From: an uncultured Winogradskyella sp.
GTDB lineage: Bacteria > Bacteroidota > Bacteroidia > Flavobacteriales > Flavobacteriaceae
DNA: 42,866 nucleotides
Direction of reading: 5' to 3'
NCBI GenBank assembly: GCA_913061495.1
Contig: CAJXVG010000005.1
Location: forward strand, 1 to 42,866
Made by a program: the position numbers and the translations under genes. Positions 40,680-42,866 of the stretch are shown piece after piece. Positions within the stretch are counted from its first letter, which is position 1, and every line of letters begins with the position of its first letter. Below the pieces are notes generated by a model. It was not told the origin of the DNA and ran no database searches. It saw nothing but the letters and a program-made list of their open reading frames with translations.

Positions 40680-42866
40680 ATGAAAAAGATAATTTACCTT
40701 ATAGCCTTATTAATCACCAGTATTGGTTTTTCACAAGATATATTAATGGAAAATGGCACATTTACAAGATGTGCTCCCGATAAATTTTATGATTCAGGTG
40801 GTGAATTTGGAAATTATGGCCTTAATGAAAATTTGGTGACAACTATATGTCCTCAAAATGCAAATGAATTTATAATTCTCAATTTTTATAATTTCACAAC
40901 CCAACAAGGCTTAAATTTAGATGAGATGAATATTTATGACGGTGATGATGTAAGCGCACCGTTGTTGGGCAATTATTCAGGGCCAGTAGGCGGCTTCACC
41001 GTTAGTGCATCAGATACTAATACGTCTGGCTGCTTAACAATTGAATTTATTTCTAATGATTCAGGTACAACAGGTGGCTGGGAAGCAGATATATTATGTG
41101 CAACACCTTGTCAAGATATTGTGGCCTCAATTGATAGTACTTTACCAGCACCAAATGGCTCAGGTGTTATAGGAATTTTACCTGGTGATACTGTTGATTT
41201 TTCGGGTAGCGCAACATTTTCCGACAATGGTGCTAATGCAACATATAGTTGGAATTTTGGAGATGGGTCACCGGACATGATGGGTACAGATGTGTCAAAT
41301 ATGTTTGACAACTCAGGAACCTATACGGTAACCTTAACCGTTACAGATAATAATCCACAAGGGTGTTCAGATACAGAAACCGTAACAGTATTTGTTTTAG
41401 GCCCAAATGTTGTGGTAGATCAAGACACCTTCACCCCAGAAGAATTAATACAAGATGTGCTGGTGAATAGTCCATGTGCATCGGTATCAAATATTATTTC
41501 ATCCACAGGAACAGATTTTAGTTCAACAGAACCCAATGGTATTGGTTACTTTTTTAGTAATGGAGTGGACTTCCCTTTTGAAGATGGTGTTTTATTAACA
41601 AGTGGTGATGCTAGTAGGTCTGGCGGGCCAAATGTATTTTTAGGTGATGGATCTGGAGCTTGGCCAGGAGATACTGAACTTGATGCAGTAACAGGTATCG
41701 ATTCAAATAACGCTTCTTTTATTCAATTTGATTTTGTACCAATAGCAGATAATATAAGCTTTGAATTTTTAATGGCGTCAGAAGAATATGATATGGGTGG
41801 TTTTGAGTGTACTTTCTCAGATGCGTTCGCATTCTTACTGACAGATTCTGCAGGTAACACTACAAATCTAGCTGTTTTGCCTGGTACAACTACTCCTATT
41901 TTGGTGACTAATATTCATCCTGATAATGGTGCTGCCTGTGGAGGAATAAATGAACAATATTTTGGAGAGTACACACCAGCCAATGGTCCACCAATATCCT
42001 TTGATGGGAGAACAGCTGTTTTTACAGCTCAATCAGCAGTTATCCCAAATGAAACTTACACAATCAAATTAGTAATTGCTGATGATGGTGACAATAATTA
42101 TGATTCAGGTGTATTTTTAAAAGCAGGTAGCTTTGATTTAGGTGGTGATTTAGGGGATGATATAACAATTGCAAATGGTACTGCAGAATGTGGAGGAGAA
42201 GAAATCATCTTAGATACAGGGCTACCAAATGTTACACATATTTGGTACAAAGATGGTGTTGAGATTGAAGGTGAAACAAATTCAACTCTTACAGTAACTG
42301 AGAATGGAGTTTATTCAGTTGATTTTAATTCTGCTGGAGCATGTCAAGGTTCTGCTGATCCTATTGAAGTGGAATTTAGATTAAATCCCACGTTTAATTC
42401 AGCTCAAAACTTGTTAAATTGTGATTCAGGTTCTGGTTCTGCAGAATTTGATTTGTCGCAAAATGATGATGATATACTTGGTGGGCAAAGCGAGACAGAT
42501 TTTGTTATAAGTTATCACCTTACAGAACAAGAGGCTATAGACAATACAGGGGCTTTACCTAATATGTACACAAATGTCACTAATCCTCAAATTATTTGGG
42601 CACGTATAGCAGATAATACACAAGTATGTTTTGAAACTGTTTCATTTTCTATTTCAGCTACCTCTCAGCCAGACATCAATGGGGTACCGGATCTTGAGCT
42701 CTGCGACGATGTATCTAACGACGGTTTTGGGGAGTTCGATTTAGCGGGCCAGTCACCGGGTATACTGGGAAGCCAGGGCGCTACAGATTTCGAGGTGACC
42801 TACCATTTGAACTTTGCAGATGCTGACGGTGATTCAGGCGCACTGCCATTAAATTATACAAATACT
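40680..42866 (+). CDS. Large multidomain surface protein (CUB-like, PKD, choice-of-anchor L), 3' truncated
   Basis: A probable type IX secreted adhesin; 729 codons are visible with no stop and the gene runs off the window. ATG 40680 begins a signal peptide ending near GFSQ (residue 19). The domains in order are: a CUB-like domain (about 23-140), a PKD domain (about 165-237, with SWNFGDGSP and GTYTVTLTVTD), a choice-of-anchor L domain (about 260-487, with FEFLMASEEYD and a cysteine pair), and an Ig-like domain (about 494-551, IWYKDGVEI). Then come repeats of an 85-90 residue unit (about 580-657, and from 671 on; GxxEFDL...FxxxYHL...GALPxxYTN). A C-terminal sorting domain would be expected beyond the window. 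The last unit is much richer in G+C than the rest. Confidence 0.85.
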   Translation, partial: MKKIIYLIALLITSIGFSQDILMENGTFTRCAPDKFYDSGGEFGNYGLNENLVTTICPQNANEFIILNFYNFTTQQGLNLDEMNIYDGDDVSAPLLGNYSGPVGGFTVSASDTNTSGCLTIEFISNDSGTTGGWEADILCATPCQDIVASIDSTLPAPNGSGVIGILPGDTVDFSGSATFSDNGANATYSWNFGDGSPDMMGTDVSNMFDNSGTYTVTLTVTDNNPQGCSDTETVTVFVLGPNVVVDQDTFTPEELIQDVLVNSPCASVSNIISSTGTDFSSTEPNGIGYFFSNGVDFPFEDGVLLTSGDASRSGGPNVFLGDGSGAWPGDTELDAVTGIDSNNASFIQFDFVPIADNISFEFLMASEEYDMGGFECTFSDAFAFLLTDSAGNTTNLAVLPGTTTPILVTNIHPDNGAACGGINEQYFGEYTPANGPPISFDGRTAVFTAQSAVIPNETYTIKLVIADDGDNNYDSGVFLKAGSFDLGGDLGDDITIANGTAECGGEEIILDTGLPNVTHIWYKDGVEIEGETNSTLTVTENGVYSVDFNSAGACQGSADPIEVEFRLNPTFNSAQNLLNCDSGSGSAEFDLSQNDDDILGGQSETDFVISYHLTEQEAIDNTGALPNMYTNVTNPQIIWARIADNTQVCFETVSFSISATSQPDINGVPDLELCDDVSNDGFGEFDLAGQSPGILGSQGATDFEVTYHLNFADADGDSGALPLNYTNT

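Overview
The window is about 33% G+C and carries genes typical of a gliding member of the Flavobacteriaceae (Bacteroidota): the type IX secretion translocon SprA, a RemB-like gliding protein, DUF5686 and fasciclin proteins, a MaeB-type malic enzyme, and TAnnTTTG promoter elements. I cannot name a genus. The first 33 bases are not biological: they match the Illumina Nextera read-2 adapter, so the window starts at a contig end inside a truncated di-haem peroxidase gene.

Layout. 34-3.6 kb: peroxidase (5' end missing), queG, a DUF4136 lipoprotein and a fasciclin protein. 3.6-6.0 kb: a DUF5686 outer-membrane protein on the minus strand, sharing a bidirectional terminator with the fasciclin gene. 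6.1-8.4 kb: malic enzyme. 8.6-21.2 kb: a surface and secretion block, ruvA-sprA-gcvH-vanZ-like-tonB-tonB-remB-like, in which the last three products share a TonB C-terminal-like module with a conserved cysteine pair. 21.2-22.9 kb: a YhhN-like membrane protein and a secreted metallo-beta-lactamase-fold hydrolase, both minus strand. 23.0-28.6 kb: a cytochrome oxidase assembly and subunit cluster (haem O synthase, two subunit III proteins, subunit IV, a cysteine-free SCO-like protein, SCO, DUF420, and a 77-residue CxxC membrane protein). Subunits I and II are not here. 28.7-35.9 kb: a MacB-type tripartite exporter operon with one ATPase, two permeases, two adaptors and one TolC-like channel, running into tsaB. 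36.6-40.5 kb, minus strand: an MscS channel, dodecin, two paralogous secreted proteins of unknown function and a three-domain Nfu protein. 40.7 kb to the end: the start of a large multidomain surface protein that runs off the window.

How the genes work together. SprA would export and RemB would serve gliding. The final open gene looks like a type IX cargo adhesin, although its C-terminal sorting domain lies outside the window. The two TonB proteins could energise outer-membrane machinery. The oxidase cluster supplies haem, copper and small subunits for a terminal oxidase whose core is encoded elsewhere.

No stretch longer than 300 bases lacks a gene; the longest gap is 282 bases, at 38527-38808. 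I saw no tRNA, rRNA, CRISPR array, insertion sequence or prophage. The most unusual points are the TonB-like module fused to the RemB-like protein, the cysteine-free SCO-like protein, an mscS terminator embedded in the tsaB coding region, inverted repeats abutting several start codons, and an abrupt G+C jump inside the last gene. I do not see a clear, wholly new multi-gene system. Most of the window is ordinary flavobacterial core genome.
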